Below, piece after piece: positions 24,479-33,400 of a stretch of 53,304 nt of DNA. Under the pieces are notes generated by a model. The model worked only from the letters and a program-made list of their open reading frames with translations. It was not told the origin of the DNA and made no database searches. The DNA comes from an uncultured Pelagibacteraceae bacterium (lineage in GTDB: Bacteria > Pseudomonadota > Alphaproteobacteria > Pelagibacterales > Pelagibacteraceae), in assembly GCA_902571975.1 (NCBI GenBank), contig CACGED010000006.1, forward strand, positions 1 to 53,304. Direction: 5' to 3'. Position numbers and translations under genes: made by a program. Numbering within the stretch: position 1 is the first letter of the stretch; each line of letters begins with the position of its first letter.

Positions 24479-25093
24479 CTAATATTGTTGCATAAATGCA
24501 ATTATAGCAGCTATCACAATTAAAACGCACGCAGAAATTGTGTTTATAACCTTTGCGTTAGCTTTAACCCAAGTAATCATTTTATTTGCTAGAATAGCGT
24601 AACCAATTAAAGATAAAAAATCTAAAATCACGTATGTGGTTATTAAGATAATAAATTGAGCAACATAATTAGAGTTAAAATCAATAAATTGTGGAAAGAT
24701 AAATGGAAAAAACATCCAAGCCTTAGGGCTTGTGCCAGCAACTAAAAAACCATCTTTGAAAAAAGATAAAAAACTTTTTTCAGATTTTTTATCAGAATTT
24801 ATACTTTTTGGTCGGGATTTATAAATATCATAAGCAAGATATAGAATATAAACTATTCCAACCCACTTAAATGTATTAAGCAACTTAGGATTATCTGAAA
24901 TAAATGAACCAATAACAAATATAACAAGAGTTGCTTGAATAATATTTGCAGTAACATCTCCTAATGCTGTCCATACACATTTCTTAACTCCATAATTCAT
25001 TGAATATGAAATTATTACTATCCTAGGTGTTCCAGGCGTAATAAACATGAAGAGAATTATTTGGAGAAAAAGGAAATAATTTAGAGGAAGCAT
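24479..25093 (-). CDS. LysE/RhtB-family amino acid exporter
   Basis: The 204-residue membrane protein has about six helices and the LysE/RhtB N-terminal signature in the form FMFITPGTPRIVIISYSMNYG, where the usual TPGPN is TPGTP. A central motif SPKAWMFFPFIFPQF matches the family's NPKAxxFF. It should export an amino acid such as homoserine, threonine, lysine or a close analogue. Its ATG follows directly on a bistable inverted-repeat leader (25095-25147), and the only Shine-Dalgarno-like AGGA lies inside that structure. The exporter may therefore be switched at the translational level. It ends 93 bases ahead of the HAAT operon and may also be read into it. Confidence 0.85.
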   Translation of the reverse strand: MLPLNYFLFLQIILFMFITPGTPRIVIISYSMNYGVKKCVWTALGDVTANIIQATLVIFVIGSFISDNPKLLNTFKWVGIVYILYLAYDIYKSRPKSINSDKKSEKSFLSFFKDGFLVAGTSPKAWMFFPFIFPQFIDFNSNYVAQFIILITTYVILDFLSLIGYAILANKMITWVKANAKVINTISACVLIVIAAIIAFMQQY

Positions 25094-25094
25094 C

Positions 25095-25147
25095 TTAGGA
25101 TAGTCCTAAAAAACCGGGAGCTAAAGATGGCTAGATAGGACTATCTA
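25095..25147 (-). promoter_or_regulatory. Bistable inverted-repeat leader of the LysE/RhtB gene
   Basis: Two local palindromes are present: TTAGGA-TAG-TCCTAA (25095-25109) and TAGATAG-GA-CTATCTA (25132-25147). Segments of them also pair with each other perfectly over ten bases (GATAGTCCTA 25099-25108 with TAGGACTATC 25136-25145). The two states exclude each other. The left element ends one base before the exporter ATG and contains its only AGGA, so the structure could gate translation, or the palindromes could be protein operators. Either role is inferred. Confidence 0.45.
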
Positions 25148-25213
25148 AAAGTGATATTATCATAGGCATTAATATTTGCATTAAAATTTATTTAGAGTTT
25201 TGCTGAAAAATCT

Positions 25214-25513
25214 ATGAAAAAAAGTCACAGGCCTACAACCAAAGTCAAAAATCCTGAGCCAAAACCAGGAAGTCCAGACTGGGTTATCTGGGCAGCATGG
25301 GCTGACAGAATAACATTCGAGGAAATAGAAAAAAAAACAGGCAAAACTGAAGCCGATGTAATTAAGATAATGAGAAGAAATCTCAAACCCTCATCTTTCA
25401 GGTTATGGAGAAAAAGAGTAAATTCACAAAGTATTAAACATAGAAAAAAATTTGAATATTCAAGAAAACAAATAAGAGTAAAAATTAAGAAAAATGAAAT
25501 TCTTAACTGGTAA
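25214..25513 (+). CDS. Small conserved protein of the DUF2805 / TIGR03643 family
   Basis: The 99-residue basic protein carries the family pattern VIWAAWADRITFEEIEKKTG near residues 24-43, then EADVIKIMRRNLKPSSFRLWRKRV around 47-70, and a lysine/arginine-rich tail. The first part resembles a small helix-turn-helix-like unit, but the family's function is, to my knowledge, not known. It stands alone on the plus strand in a 120-base gap opposite the exporter gene, 28 bases before the glutaredoxin gene, with which it may be cotranscribed. Confidence 0.8.
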   Translation: MKKSHRPTTKVKNPEPKPGSPDWVIWAAWADRITFEEIEKKTGKTEADVIKIMRRNLKPSSFRLWRKRVNSQSIKHRKKFEYSRKQIRVKIKKNEILNW

Positions 25514-25541
25514 ATTAGCAAAATATAATTATATCTAAAGT

Positions 25542-25796
25542 ATGAAAAATATAACTATGTATTCAGGCCCGATGTGCGCCTTTTGTGATGCTGCAAAAAG
25601 ATTGTTGAATAGAAATAATCTTGAATACAAAGTGATTGATGTATCAACTGGTCCAGATTTAAGAGATGAAATGATTAAAAAAGCAAATGGAAAACGTACA
25701 ATTCCTCAAATCTTTTTTAATGATGAACATATTGGTGGTTATCAAGAACTTAGAGATCTAGAAAAAAATGGTACTTTAGAAGCATCTTTAAAGTAA
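25542..25796 (+). CDS. grxC: Glutaredoxin (GrxC type)
   Basis: The 84-residue protein is a single glutaredoxin domain. The dithiol active site is C12-A-F-C15 (SGPMCAFCDAAKR), the cis-proline loop is TIPQIFF near residue 55 and the glutathione-binding GG motif is HIGGYQELRDL. CAFC differs from the common CPYC by Ala for Pro, which usually changes redox potential but keeps dithiol chemistry. It reduces disulfides or glutathione mixed disulfides in the cytosol with glutathione. The ATG at 25542 gives the normal glutaredoxin N terminus (ITMYSGPMC). It ends 1 base before the convergent DUF1479 gene. Confidence 0.93.
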   Translation: MKNITMYSGPMCAFCDAAKRLLNRNNLEYKVIDVSTGPDLRDEMIKKANGKRTIPQIFFNDEHIGGYQELRDLEKNGTLEASLK

Positions 25797-25797
25797 A

Positions 25798-27033
25798 TTA
25801 ATTCCAATCTATCAAACCTAGTTGTTTTTTTGCTAATTCACTTAAATCATTAATTTTAGTTCTTCCTTTATAATTAACTTCGTAGTCCTCAGCGGCAAAA
25901 TCTGGTGGACTTTTACCTTCGATAAATTTTTTTGATTGTTTTTTTATGTAATTAATATTTTTTTTACAATATGGAGTTGCTCCTACATATACAACATTTG
26001 AAAAAGTTTTACCCAAATGTTTTTCTTCAACAGCATGCACAACATCGGGGTGCCACCAAATAGTATCTCCAGGATACATTTTTGGAATTGAAATTAAACC
26101 TTTTAACAATAAGCTATGATATTTTTCATTTATCGATAAAGCTTTTCCTGCTTTTGAACCACATAACTCATTTTCAGGCACATCATCTAGTAAAGCTCTT
26201 GTTAACACATATGCCATTCCTTTAGCGATAGGAATTAATTGTAAAGTTCCATCATTTGGACCTTGCTCTGTTAAAGCGGTCCATCCTTGGAATGTTCTAA
26301 ATACATGCGCTACCGCAGGTGACTCAAATTCAATTGTTTCATCTCTATATTTTGCATCAAACGGATTATAATTTTCGAAATTATCTGAAAAAATATCATT
26401 ATAAATTTTTTGATATGCATTATCGGTCCATCTTTCAATCGATCCAGCATCGCAATGTGGTGATAACCCCAATGTATCGTCTCCTGGTTCTCTTCTTCTT
26501 ACTCGATCCGCGTACACAAGTTCTTTATTTGGATCAAAAACACTTTTATCCTTATACTTATAATTCCAAAGATTATTTAGCCATTTTTTAACCTTTTCCA
26601 TTTCTTGAGAGTGTCTAATTTCTGATTGTGCTTTAGACCAATACAATCCGAAAATTTGAGGTTTTCCTGATTTGAGCTCACTAAAATATTTATCTATACC
26701 TATTTTTTTTTTTTGATCTTCAAAATAATTGTTTTCTAAAACATATTGATCTAGATTTTTATTAAGATCTTTCATTTTTTTTTCACCAAAAACATTTCTT
26801 ATTATTACACAACCACGTTTCAGAACCTTCTCATTAATAGTCCTTTCATTTTCGATTAAAATATTTTTAAATTCTATTTCTGGGATAATCGAATTCTCAA
26901 AACGTTTAATTAACTCAACTTCTTTTTTGATATATTTCTCAATATTTTTAAAATTACTTAAATGATTTTTCGACTTATTTTTTAACTTGATTTTTTCAGA
27001 GATGATCTTGTTTTGTATTTCAATTATATTCAT
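25798..27033 (-). CDS. DUF1479 (YbiU-like) putative Fe(II)/2-oxoglutarate oxygenase
   Basis: The 411-residue protein resembles the DUF1479/YbiU family. Supporting features are an N-terminal helical segment rich in Lys/Glu, RGCVIIRNVFGEKKM near residue 73, and the metal HxD candidate LSPHCDAGSIERW near residue 191. A long core follows with FRTFQGWTALTEQGPNDGTL, and the distal histidine candidate is in DTIWWHPDVVHAVEEKH. The cupin-like HxD...H pattern places it in the 2OG-Fe(II) superfamily, but no substrate is known for the family. It ends head-to-head with the glutaredoxin gene (1-base gap) and lies 13 bases downstream of msrB on the same strand. Confidence 0.82.
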   Translation of the reverse strand: MNIIEIQNKIISEKIKLKNKSKNHLSNFKNIEKYIKKEVELIKRFENSIIPEIEFKNILIENERTINEKVLKRGCVIIRNVFGEKKMKDLNKNLDQYVLENNYFEDQKKKIGIDKYFSELKSGKPQIFGLYWSKAQSEIRHSQEMEKVKKWLNNLWNYKYKDKSVFDPNKELVYADRVRRREPGDDTLGLSPHCDAGSIERWTDNAYQKIYNDIFSDNFENYNPFDAKYRDETIEFESPAVAHVFRTFQGWTALTEQGPNDGTLQLIPIAKGMAYVLTRALLDDVPENELCGSKAGKALSINEKYHSLLLKGLISIPKMYPGDTIWWHPDVVHAVEEKHLGKTFSNVVYVGATPYCKKNINYIKKQSKKFIEGKSPPDFAAEDYEVNYKGRTKINDLSELAKKQLGLIDWN

Positions 27034-27046
27034 AATTTGAAATCAA

Positions 27047-27415
27047 TTATTTAGGTTTAAAAACTAAGCAAACTCCATTATTACAGTATCTTTTTCCTGT
27101 TGGTTGTGGGCCATCATCAAATATATGGCCGTGATGTCCTCCACATTTCTTGCAATGGTACTCGGTTCTGGCATAACCGATATGATAATCTGTTGTAGTT
27201 TCAAATGCATCAGGTAGAGACTCATAAAATGATGGCCAACCAGAGCCACTTTCATACTTTGTATTAGAGTCAAACAATTTCACTCCACAGTTTGCACAAT
27301 GATAACTCCCCTCTCTCTTTTCAAAATTAAGTTCGCTTGAACCTGGTGGCTCTGTTGCTTCTTCAAATAATACTTTATTTTGTTGATGAGTTAAATTTGG
27401 ATTATTTTTTGTCAT
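27047..27415 (-). CDS. msrB: Peptide methionine (R)-S-oxide reductase MsrB
   Basis: The 122-residue protein is a complete SelR/MsrB domain. Zinc is bound by C40-x-x-C43 (YHCANCG) and a second CxxC near residues 89-92 (YHCKKCGGHHGHIF), and the catalytic cysteine is C111 in RYCNNGVCLVF. The conserved SGSGWPSFYE segment is present. It reduces methionine-R-sulfoxide in proteins using thioredoxin and so repairs oxidative damage. Its start overlaps the HDAC-family gene stop by 14 bases. It sits near other oxidative-repair or redox genes such as the glutaredoxin at 25542. Confidence 0.95.
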   Translation of the reverse strand: MTKNNPNLTHQQNKVLFEEATEPPGSSELNFEKREGSYHCANCGVKLFDSNTKYESGSGWPSFYESLPDAFETTTDYHIGYARTEYHCKKCGGHHGHIFDDGPQPTGKRYCNNGVCLVFKPK

Positions 27416-28307
27416 TTAAATATTTAGCACAATTTTTATGCAAACTTGCATGTAATTCAATAAGTTTTTTAAAGTCTTTATTGTAACCACCACCTAAAAC
27501 TCCACAAATAGGAACTCTTCTTGTAAAAAAGTTTCTAATAACCATCTCGTCTCTTTTATTAATTCCTTTGTCAGTAATGCACAACTTACCTAATCTATCA
27601 TCTAAATGAATGTCAACTCCTGCGATATAAAAAACAAAATCAAAATTAAAATCGTTTAAAAAAATTAAATTTTGTTTTAAAATATCTAAATACTGATCAT
27701 CTTCCATATTTTGTTCAAGTTCAATGTCCAGATCACTTTTTGATTTAATCGGTGGATAATTTACTTTTGTGTGCATACTAAATGTAAAAACGTTATTTTC
27801 ATTTTTAAATATTTCTGAATTTCCATTACCTTGGTGAACATCTAAATCAACTATAAGTATTTTGTTAGCCAACCCTCTATTCAAAAGATATTTTGCAGCA
27901 ACAGCCACATCATTAAAAACACAAAAACCAGCTCCCTCGTCATAAATAGCATGATGACTTCCACCAGCTGTATTACAAGCTATTCCATAATTAATTGCTA
28001 ATTTAGAGGCCAATACGGTTCCGCCTGTTGCAACTAAAGATCTTCTGACCACACTATCAACTAAAGGGAAACCTATTTTTTTAACCAATCTTTGCTCTAA
28101 TGTTTTATTTTTAATTTTTAAAATATACTCCTCCGAGTGAACCTCTTTTAGTGTATCTACTGAGCATGGATCAGGTTTATAAAACTTCTTAACTACCTTT
28201 TCTTTTTTAAGAAAACTTGCTAATTCACCAAACTTTTTAATTGGAAATTTATTATCATCACCAATTTTTGCTTCATAATCAGGGTGATTTACAACTGGTA
28301 ATTCCAC
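27402..28307 (-). CDS. Histone-deacetylase/AcuC-family amidohydrolase
   Basis: The 301-residue protein has the HDAC superfamily zinc site: paired histidines H118-H119 (AGGSHHAIYDEG) and the metal ligands D156 and H158 in LIVDLDVHQGNGN. A further aspartate lies in the family's C-terminal DxxxDxxLG-like segment (IAGVDIHLDDRLGKL), and GVLGGGY follows near the end. Bacterial members deacetylate polyamines, acetoin-pathway enzymes or other small N-acetyl compounds, so the name 'histone deacetylase' refers only to the fold. It starts 1 base after the D-2-hydroxyacid dehydrogenase stop and overlaps msrB. The substrate is unknown. Confidence 0.88.
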   Translation of the reverse strand: MELPVVNHPDYEAKIGDDNKFPIKKFGELASFLKKEKVVKKFYKPDPCSVDTLKEVHSEEYILKIKNKTLEQRLVKKIGFPLVDSVVRRSLVATGGTVLASKLAINYGIACNTAGGSHHAIYDEGAGFCVFNDVAVAAKYLLNRGLANKILIVDLDVHQGNGNSEIFKNENNVFTFSMHTKVNYPPIKSKSDLDIELEQNMEDDQYLDILKQNLIFLNDFNFDFVFYIAGVDIHLDDRLGKLCITDKGINKRDEMVIRNFFTRRVPICGVLGGGYNKDFKKLIELHASLHKNCAKYLNDKK

Positions 28308-28308
28308 T

Positions 28309-29259
28309 TTACTTTATTTCTCGAATAGGCTTACCAGCAACACAGGCTTCTAAATTCTCAATCATTTGTGTATAGAAAATAGAATAATTTTCAGCTGTGA
28401 CGTAACCTACGTGTGGAAGCAAAAGTGCGTTAGGCACAAATCTCAATTTATGACCACTGGGTAGAGGTTCTTTATCATAAACATCGATACCAGCTCCAGC
28501 AATTACATTAGTTGAAAGAGCTATAATTAAATCGTCTTCGTTTACAATCGGACCTCTTGAAGTATTAATTAGAAAAGCAGTTTTTTTCATTTTATCAAAT
28601 TCAGCAAGTTTGATACAATCCTTGTATCTTTCGCCTCCCTGAACATGAATTGAAATAAAGTCAGAGTTTTGAATAAGATCCTCTTTGCTAGATGGCAAAA
28701 CATCAAGTTCTTTACACTTATCTAGACTTAAATTTTCACTCCAAGCCATAACTTGCATGCCAAAAGCTTTTGCTATTTTAGCAACTTGGTATCCAACTTT
28801 TCCTAAACCAATAACTCCTAAAATTTTACCTTTTAATTCTATGCCTACCGTTGTCTGCCAATAACCTTGATACATATTATCAACCTCAACTTTAATATTC
28901 CTTGCAAGGCCTAAGATTAAAGCCCATGTTAACTCGCATGTTGGATTTGAATTAATTTCAGTTCCAGTAACAATAATTTTTGCTTTCTTTGCTGCCTCTA
29001 GATCTATTGCTTTATTTCTCATTCCGCTTGTTGAAATATATTTTAGTTTTTTTAAATTTTTAATGAGATTTGAACTTATTATAGTTCTCTCCCTCATGAT
29101 AAGCAGAGCTTCAAATTCTTTTAATTTTTCAATAGCATCATCTTCATTTTCAAAAGGTTCGCTAAAAATCTCAATATCAAACTTTGATGAAAGATTTTTC
29201 AAATCTATAAATTCTTGAGCAACGTTTTGATAATCGTCTAAAATGGCTACCTTAAGCAT
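28309..29259 (-). CDS. D-2-hydroxyacid dehydrogenase (phosphoglycerate-dehydrogenase-like)
   Basis: From the chosen start (MLKVAILDDYQNVA) the protein has 316 residues. The NAD-binding motif is GVIGLGKVGYQVAK near residues 145-158, and the catalytic set is Arg in INTSRGPIVNE, Glu in DVYDKEPLP and His in LLPHVGYVT. It reduces a 2-keto acid to a D-2-hydroxy acid, or the reverse, with NAD(P)H. An upstream in-frame ATG at 29295 would add 12 residues and deepen the overlap with the DMT gene from 8 to 44 bases. ATG 29259 fits the family N terminus better. It lies between a DMT exporter and the HDAC-family gene in one operon. The substrate is unknown. Confidence 0.87.
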   Translation of the reverse strand: MLKVAILDDYQNVAQEFIDLKNLSSKFDIEIFSEPFENEDDAIEKLKEFEALLIMRERTIISSNLIKNLKKLKYISTSGMRNKAIDLEAAKKAKIIVTGTEINSNPTCELTWALILGLARNIKVEVDNMYQGYWQTTVGIELKGKILGVIGLGKVGYQVAKIAKAFGMQVMAWSENLSLDKCKELDVLPSSKEDLIQNSDFISIHVQGGERYKDCIKLAEFDKMKKTAFLINTSRGPIVNEDDLIIALSTNVIAGAGIDVYDKEPLPSGHKLRFVPNALLLPHVGYVTAENYSIFYTQMIENLEACVAGKPIREIK

Positions 29260-30157
29260 TTTGAGTTTTTTTGTTTGAGATTGTAATGCCAGCAATTATA
29301 AAAATTGCACCTAAGAAATGATAAAATAAAATTTTTTCATTGAAAATTATCATAGCCATTATTGCACCTAGAATTGGCATCAAATGAAGAAAAACTCCAG
29401 ATCTATTAGCGCCAATAAGTTTTACACCTTTTATCCAAAACAGAAATGAGATTAGACCAGGGAAAAAAACAACATAGAATAAAACTAAATAAAAAGAGGA
29501 TTGTAATTTGATTACACTGCCCAAACTATAATCAATAAAATACATTGGTATAAGAAAAATTACTCCAAAAGTAATAACAACCTGTAATAAAGAAATTGGC
29601 GATAGATTGAATTCCTTTTTTTTCAAAAGAGCCGAATAAAGTGACCATGCAAACATTGCAATTAATGCAAAAATGTCTCCTTTGTTAAAAGACAAATTTA
29701 ATAAATTGTTTAAATTTGCTTTAGTTATTATAAAAAAAACACCTGTAAGTGAGAGAAATACTCCTATTATTTGAAATGAATTTGTTTTCTCAATTCTAAG
29801 TAAAGATGAAAATAATATAATCATAACTGGCACTGTTGATATCATAAGCACTCCAGTAATAACTTGGGTATGTCTCAGCGAGTAAAAAAGAGCTGAATTA
29901 AAAACTGTCACAGCCAAAATTCCTAACAATGAAAATAAAAAAATATTATCTATTATAATTTTTTTGTTATTTAATAATTCTTTATAAGTGAACGGAAGTA
30001 AAACTAACCAAGCCAAAAACCATCTATAAAAATTTAAAGATATCGGTGGAATATCAATAATACTTGCAGCTTTTCCTACTATAAAATTTCCTGCCCAAAA
30101 TAAACAAGCTAAAACCAAATAAAGAGAGGCTAAATATAAAGGGCTAAGTGTTTTCAT
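29252..30157 (-). CDS. DMT-superfamily (EamA) transporter
   Basis: The 301-residue protein has two EamA repeats and about ten hydrophobic helices, beginning LACLFWAGNFIVGKAAS, with NFYRWFLAWLVLLPF and the second-repeat IKGVKLIGANRSGVFLHLMP typical of the family. It is the third DMT transporter in the window. It overlaps the end of the frameshifted indolepyruvate oxidoreductase frame by 14 bases and the hydroxyacid dehydrogenase start by 8. That places it in an operon that runs from an amino-acid-derived keto-acid oxidase to a keto-acid reductase. Export of an amino acid or keto/hydroxy acid is plausible but inferred. Confidence 0.88.
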   Translation of the reverse strand: MKTLSPLYLASLYLVLACLFWAGNFIVGKAASIIDIPPISLNFYRWFLAWLVLLPFTYKELLNNKKIIIDNIFLFSLLGILAVTVFNSALFYSLRHTQVITGVLMISTVPVMIILFSSLLRIEKTNSFQIIGVFLSLTGVFFIITKANLNNLLNLSFNKGDIFALIAMFAWSLYSALLKKKEFNLSPISLLQVVITFGVIFLIPMYFIDYSLGSVIKLQSSFYLVLFYVVFFPGLISFLFWIKGVKLIGANRSGVFLHLMPILGAIMAMIIFNEKILFYHFLGAIFIIAGITISNKKTQNA

Positions 30158-30478
30158 GAAAAGAATTTAGTAAATCTGTTCTATAGTTTATAGCTTCTTT
30201 TATATTCTTTTCCTTAACATGTCCAAAACCTCTGATTTGATCAGGTATTGATGCTATTTTAACTGCTGTTTCATAGTTTGATTTATTTATTTTTGTTCCT
30301 ATGTCAGTAATTGTTTGCTTGTAATCTCTTATTAATTCTCTTTCTTTTTTTCTTTCATTTAAATATCCAAATGGATCAAGCTTTGTACCTCTTAAAAATT
30401 TAAATTTTGAAAGTAATTTGAATACATTAAATAACCATCCACCAAATTTTATTTTTAGTAATTTGCCATCTACTTTGC
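30144..30478 (-). pseudogene. Out-of-frame C-terminal segment of the indolepyruvate ferredoxin oxidoreductase gene
   Basis: After an A8 tract (30486-30479 on the minus strand) the neighbouring frame stays open to a TAG at 30144. It encodes about 110 residues that match the normal end of this enzyme: KIKFGGWLFNVFKLL, FLRGTKLDPFGYLNERKK, RDYKQTI and IPDQIRGFGHVKEKNI. Removing one A from the tract joins it in frame to the main reading frame, and the restored stop overlaps the next gene start by 14 bases, as expected for this compact operon. It is therefore coding sequence separated by a one-base frameshift, not an intergenic region. Confidence 0.88.
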
Positions 30479-33400
30479 TTTTTTTTACTAAAGATTGGTG
30501 GAGCTAAATAAAAATTGTAATTAAAGTCACCTTCAAAGTTTTTATTTACATCGTCTACGAATTTTTTATTTGTCATTAATCGCGATACTTCATACTCATC
30601 TTTGTATGCCATTAATTTGAAGTAATTTTTTAAGACTGCAGTTGAGAATTGACTGGCGTTTCCTATTTTTTTATCTATCTTTCTTGCGTAACTAACAAGT
30701 TCTTCAAATTTTTCAGCATATTTTATATTTTGGTAACCTTCTAAAAATTTAAATCTATTCTTATATTTTTCATCAAAACCCTCTAGTACTTCTGGCTCAT
30801 CTTTAATTATATCTAAAATCTCATCTTTTAAATTTTCATAATGTCTTCCAAATCTGAATGCATCAATATTATCTTTTACACTTGCACCATTTAACTCAAT
30901 TGCTTTTTCAATTGATAAAGCTGAAATTGGTATTAAGCCTGATTGATATGCTACTCCAACATTAAACATATTTGATAAAATTGAATTTCCTAAAATCTTT
31001 GATGTAATTTTATTTGAAGATATAAACTTTATATTTTCTTGACCTGCTATGTTAATTAAATTGTCTCTCATTTCATCAAAAGGTAAGTAAAAATTTTTAT
31101 CCCTTGTAAAATCTCCAGGCATAACTTCATCTGTATTAACTATTAACTTTGAAATTTTTTTATCTAAGGTTTTTATTATTTCTAAATCATTTGATACAAG
31201 TAAATCAAATCCAAGAAGTAAGTTTGTATCACCGTAAGATAATCTTATTGCCCCTACATCCTCTGGTTTTTCAAAAATTCTTAAGAAACTTTTAACAGCC
31301 CCACCTTTTTGAGCTAGTCCAGTCATATCTAAAACCCCTGATCCTTTTCCATCTATTTGAGCAGCGGTAGCAAGCACAGCTCCAATTGTAACAACTCCTG
31401 TACCACCAATTCCAGCAATCATTATTCCAAAAGATTTATCAATTTGAGGTAATATTGGATCGTCAATCTTTGAATTTATTTTATTAATTAAATTATCATC
31501 ATAATTTTTCTTAAGTCTTATATCTCCCTCAAGACTTACAAAGCTAGGACAAAAACCATCAACACATGTGTAATCTTTGTTACAAGAAGATTGGTCAATC
31601 TGTCTTTTTCTTCCGTACTCAGTTTCAACAGGTGCAATAGAGACACAATTAGATTGTATTCCGCAATCTCCACAACCTTCACATAAGTCTTTATTAATAA
31701 AAATTTTTTTCTTAGGCTCTTCTAAGATACCTTTTTTTCTCCTCCTTCTTTTCTCAGCTGCACAGGTTTGATCATATATTATTACAGTCGTTCCATTTAT
31801 TTTGCTCAACTCAATTTGAACATCTATAATATTTTTCCTGTCATAAACTTTTGAATTTCTCGCAAAACTACCTCTATCACTATATTTTTCAATTTCATCT
31901 GTGATTATTGCAATTTCTTCAACTCCTTCTGCTTCAAGTTGTTTAGACATTTGAGCAACTGTTGGTAATCCATCTAATGCTTGACCTCCTGTTAAAGCAA
32001 CTGCATCATTGTACAAAATCTTAAATGTCATTTTAGTTTTTGCTGCAACTGCATGTCTTATAGAGAGAATTCCTGAATGAATGTAAGTCCCATCTCCCAT
32101 ATTTTGAAAAACATGGTCTGTATTACTAAATACTGACTCACCAACCCAAGTTGCCCCCTCTGATCCCATTTGTGAAAAGCCTTCATTATCCCTTTCCATA
32201 TGTTCTACAAGGTATGCACAACTGATACCTGTAATTGCTCTACTACCCTCTGGTATTCTAGTTGAAGTATTATGAGGGCACCCAGAACAGAAATGAGGAA
32301 CTCTTTTTAAAGAGATATTTGAATTAGCATTTTCTTTCAAAGACTTTAATTTTTTTGAAAGATTATTTACTTCATCTGGTAGTTTAAGGTAATTAATTAT
32401 TTCAAAGATCTTTAAACCAATTTCACCTGGGTCTAAAGCTCCAGAGGAAACAAATAAATCATTATTATTTTCGTCATTTTTTCCAACTACTTTTATATTT
32501 AAATTTTTATTAAATAATATTTCCTTGACTTGCGTTTCAATGATTGATCTTTTTTCTTCAACAACAATGATTTTTTCCAAATTTTCAGAAAATTTTTCAA
32601 TTACTGTTTCCTCTAATGGCCAAGGCATAGCAATTTTAAGAAATTTAATTCCTACTTGATTGGCAACATCTTCATTTATTCCAATTTTTTCTAGCCCTAA
32701 TTTTGTATCTAAAAAAGACTTTCCAGTACTAATTATTCCAATTTTTGCCTTTTCTGAGTCGAAAATAATTTTATTTAAATTATTTATTTTACAAAATTCT
32801 TTTATATATTTTATTTTATGGTGGTGTAGTCGATATTCTTTTTCTTGTGCAGTGTCTTTAAGTCTTATATTTAAACCATCAGGTGGATATTTTTCATTTG
32901 AAATATCTAAAAGATTTAACCTATTTTCGTCTAAGTCAACTGTTGCTCCTGAGCTAACGTTATCATGAACACACTTTATCCCTACCCAACACCCACTTTG
33001 TCTTGATAATTCAATTCCTATTATTCCATAATCTAATATTTCTTGAACACCACTTGGATTAAAAAAAGGTATCATCGCATCAATCATTGCAAATTCACTT
33101 TGATGAGAAGTTGTTGAAGATTCACATATATGGTCATCTCCCATTAAAGCAATAACACCACCAAATTTTGAAGTACCAGCTAAGTTTACATGTTTTAAAG
33201 CATCTCCTGCTCTATCTACACCTGGCCCTTTACCATACCATATACCAAAAACCCCATCGTATTTATCTTGTTTTCTAAGATTTACTTGCTGTGTTCCCCA
33301 CAAAGAAGTCGCAGCAAGTTCCTCATTTATTCCTGGTTGAAAAAAAATATTGTTTTCATTCAAATATTTTTTGTTTTTTAAAATCTGCTGGTCATAACCA

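Noticed and set aside
25225..25521. Minus-strand open frame with hydrophobic N terminus opposite the DUF2805 gene
   Set aside because: It is the shadow of a conserved plus-strand gene and lacks a ribosome site or family match.
29260..29295. Upstream start of the D-2-hydroxyacid dehydrogenase
   Set aside because: The extra 12 residues lie inside the DMT gene and precede the conserved N-terminal strand LKVAILDD.
30158..30426. Intergenic region downstream of the indolepyruvate oxidoreductase
   Set aside because: The neighbouring frame encodes the missing family-typical C terminus, so this is coding sequence behind a one-base frameshift.
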